A stretch of 64,000 nt of DNA from Peribacillus simplex NBRC 15720 = DSM 1321 (GTDB lineage: Bacteria > Bacillota > Bacilli > Bacillales > DSM-1321), in the NCBI RefSeq assembly GCF_002243645.1, contig NZ_CP017704.1:3180001-3244000 (forward strand). Direction: 5' to 3'. The stretch's first letter is position 1, and the number at the start of each line of letters is the position of its first letter. The notes under the pieces were generated by a model that ran no database searches, was not told where the DNA came from, and saw nothing but the letters and a program-made list of their open reading frames with translations. Below are positions 62,605 to 64,000 of this stretch, piece after piece. The position numbers and the translations under genes are program-made.

Positions 62605-62640
62605 GGGCTATAAGAGGCGTCTTTTTTATACCCTTTTTTT
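62605..62640 (+). terminator. Terminator-like hairpin between eutV and eutH
   Basis: GGG-C-TATAAGA pairs with TCTT..TTATA-CCC around GGCG, and seven T follow, 44 bases before eutH. A second small hairpin GGCA / TGCC lies at 62578-62589. This is where an EutV-controlled antitermination site is expected, but the loop bases (ATTTCT) do not show the A1/G4 hexaloop pattern. Confidence 0.6.
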
Positions 62641-62684
62641 AAAGTCGATAGGCCAAATCAAATCGGAATTCAGGGGGAATATGT

Positions 62685-63956
62685 ATGGAGATGGTAGGTA
62701 AGTTCGTAATTTATATCATTATGGTGTGTGCCGTTGTCGGTGCTATTGCATCGATTAAAGACAGTGAGCAAGGCTTGGGGAAACAGTTCATGGAAGGTTT
62801 GCATACCGTTGGCCATATATTTATCCCGGCAGCTGGAATCATGGCCTCGATCCCTTATTTATCATGGTTCATCAATACAGTATGCGGCCCGGTTTTCGCT
62901 GCGATCGGTGCAGATCCTGCCCTCGCCGCAACAACGATTTTGGCAACGGATATGGGGGGTTACCAATTAGCTGCCGAGCTGCAGGAATCATATGAAGGCT
63001 GGATCATGGCGATGATTGTTGGCTTTATGTCTGGGGCAACGATTGTATTCTCGATTCCAATGGGGCTTGCGATGCTGGAGAAGCGTGATCATAAATACAT
63101 GGCACTTGGTGTTATGTCAGGAATCCTGACGATTCCGATTGGCGCTTTTATCTCAAGCGTGCTGGTAGTGGCAACGAATTCGAAAATCCGCGAAGTGATT
63201 TCCACGAATGCGGATTCTACATACGAATTCGCATTGAGCTATTTGGAAATTGCCCTGAATCTTTCCCCCCTTCTTATTTTTGTGGTATTGCTCGCGTTAG
63301 GTCTTTATTTCCTGCCGGATTTGATGATCAAAGGTTTCATGTGGTTTGGAAAAATATTGGATGCAGCGATTAAACTTGTACTCGTGTTTTCGATCGTGGA
63401 AATTTTCACCGGACTGTTTTCCAATGTATTTGGTGCTTGGGGGTTCCATCCGATCATGGCCGATAAGGCTGACCAGTTCCGTGCCCTGGAAACGGCGGGG
63501 TATATCGGGATAATGCTGGCAGGTGCTTTTCCAATGATTTACCTGATTCAAAAATATGCAGGCAAGCCGCTTGAAGCGATGGGCGGAAAAATCGGATTGA
63601 GCAAAGCGGGGAGTGCTGGGATATTAGCCACGGTTGCCAATATATTAGCGATGTTCAGGCTTGTTAAAGATATGCCGCCGAAGGATAAGGTCATAAACAT
63701 TTCCTTCGCTGTGTGTGCGGCCTTCCTATTAGGCGATCATTTATCATTCACAGCCAACTTTCAGCCCTCCTTAATATTACCGATCATTGTCGGTAAGCTA
63801 TCTGCCGGAGCGATTGGAATCGGTCTTGCTTACTGGCTGTCCGTTCCGAAAGCTTTGGAATTAGAGGAAAAGGATCGTGCAGCAGGAGTTATCGGCATTA
63901 ATGAATATAAAACGAAAAACGAGGAGGAAGAAAGCAATGAAATCCAAGTGGTGTAA
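62685..63956 (+). CDS. eutH: Ethanolamine permease, EutH
   Basis: A 423-aa membrane protein with about ten helices and EutH hallmarks: FIPAAGIMASIPYLSWFINTVCGP, ATDMGGYQLA, SGATIVFSIPMGLAML and DHLSFTANFQP. It imports ethanolamine. The C-terminus is charged (KNEEEESNEIQVV). ATG 62685 follows AGGGGGA. It starts a eut structural operon that continues beyond the window. Confidence 0.93.
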   Translation: MEMVGKFVIYIIMVCAVVGAIASIKDSEQGLGKQFMEGLHTVGHIFIPAAGIMASIPYLSWFINTVCGPVFAAIGADPALAATTILATDMGGYQLAAELQESYEGWIMAMIVGFMSGATIVFSIPMGLAMLEKRDHKYMALGVMSGILTIPIGAFISSVLVVATNSKIREVISTNADSTYEFALSYLEIALNLSPLLIFVVLLALGLYFLPDLMIKGFMWFGKILDAAIKLVLVFSIVEIFTGLFSNVFGAWGFHPIMADKADQFRALETAGYIGIMLAGAFPMIYLIQKYAGKPLEAMGGKIGLSKAGSAGILATVANILAMFRLVKDMPPKDKVINISFAVCAAFLLGDHLSFTANFQPSLILPIIVGKLSAGAIGIGLAYWLSVPKALELEEKDRAAGVIGINEYKTKNEEEESNEIQVV

Positions 63957-63974
63957 AACTGGGGTGTGATTTTA

Positions 63975-64000
63975 ATGAATGAACAGGTGGAACGAATCAT
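63975..64000 (+). CDS. Start of the next eut-locus gene, truncated by window end
   Basis: ATG 63975 with GGGGTG upstream opens a frame MNEQVERI that runs off the window. An amphipathic start of this kind is seen on several eut or microcompartment proteins (EutC and EutE-like, for example), but eight residues do not allow a call. Confidence 0.6.

Overview
The window looks like a chromosome segment from a low-to-mid GC, spore-forming Bacillaceae species. A Peribacillus/Bacillus simplex-type organism is my inference. The reasons are B. subtilis-like gene order (ytkD-ytlDCA-ytmA-ytmB ... pckA-metK-ytoA-ytpA-mnmM/mnmL-ytzC-leuS), strong AGGAGG ribosome-binding sites, frequent TTG/GTG starts, S-box and T-box leaders, and a CotF-type spore coat protein. 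No rRNA, tRNA, intact insertion sequence, prophage or CRISPR array is visible.

Layout. 1-12.2 kb: the 3' end of ytkD, a sulfonate/nitrate/taurine-type ABC importer (ytlACD), the YtmA hydrolase and YtmB, a 20-nt tandem-repeat array, DUF523 and TSUP genes, a VOC protein and a small zinc-ribbon protein. Then comes a cell-surface sugar locus (mnaA divergent from two glycosyltransferases and wecC) that should make and use UDP-ManNAcA. 12.2-24 kb: gluconeogenic pckA with a CcpN-like operator, S-box/metK, ytoA, ytpA, the mnmL-mnmM tRNA-modification operon, a SUKH protein, ytzC, and T-box/leuS. 24-32 kb: a large secreted subtilase with C-terminal repeats, then an AT-rich accessory operon (secreted polypeptide, three membrane proteins, ABC ATPase, anchored repeat protein). 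32-41 kb: a lipoprotein, a CotF-like protein and gltC/gltAB around a perfect palindrome. 41-48.5 kb: a yxeKLMNOPQ-type S-(2-succino)cysteine salvage locus with yxeP divergent, followed by a broken cytidine/blasticidin-deaminase-like gene. 48.6-58.7 kb: a MEDS-domain protein, a FusB-like EF-G-binding protein, a CD3324-like protein, an unannotated 30-aa peptide gene with a near-consensus promoter, yhfK, maa, brnQ, the yojN/yojO MoxR-VWA pair, a TrkA-C membrane protein, DUF4023 and an SDR. 58.7-64 kb: a YfcC-type carrier and the start of an ethanolamine-utilisation locus (eutW-eutV-eutH and onward).

The most interesting unexplained items are the 27.6-31.7 kb secreted-polypeptide/ABC operon, the 30-aa gene at 50542-50634 with an inverted repeat over its start site, two families of 20-21 nt intergenic tandem repeats, and terminator-like leaders before eutH and yxeK.

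Start sites were moved from the longest ORF wherever a Shine-Dalgarno sequence decided the matter. Function calls rest on family recognition from memory, not on searches.
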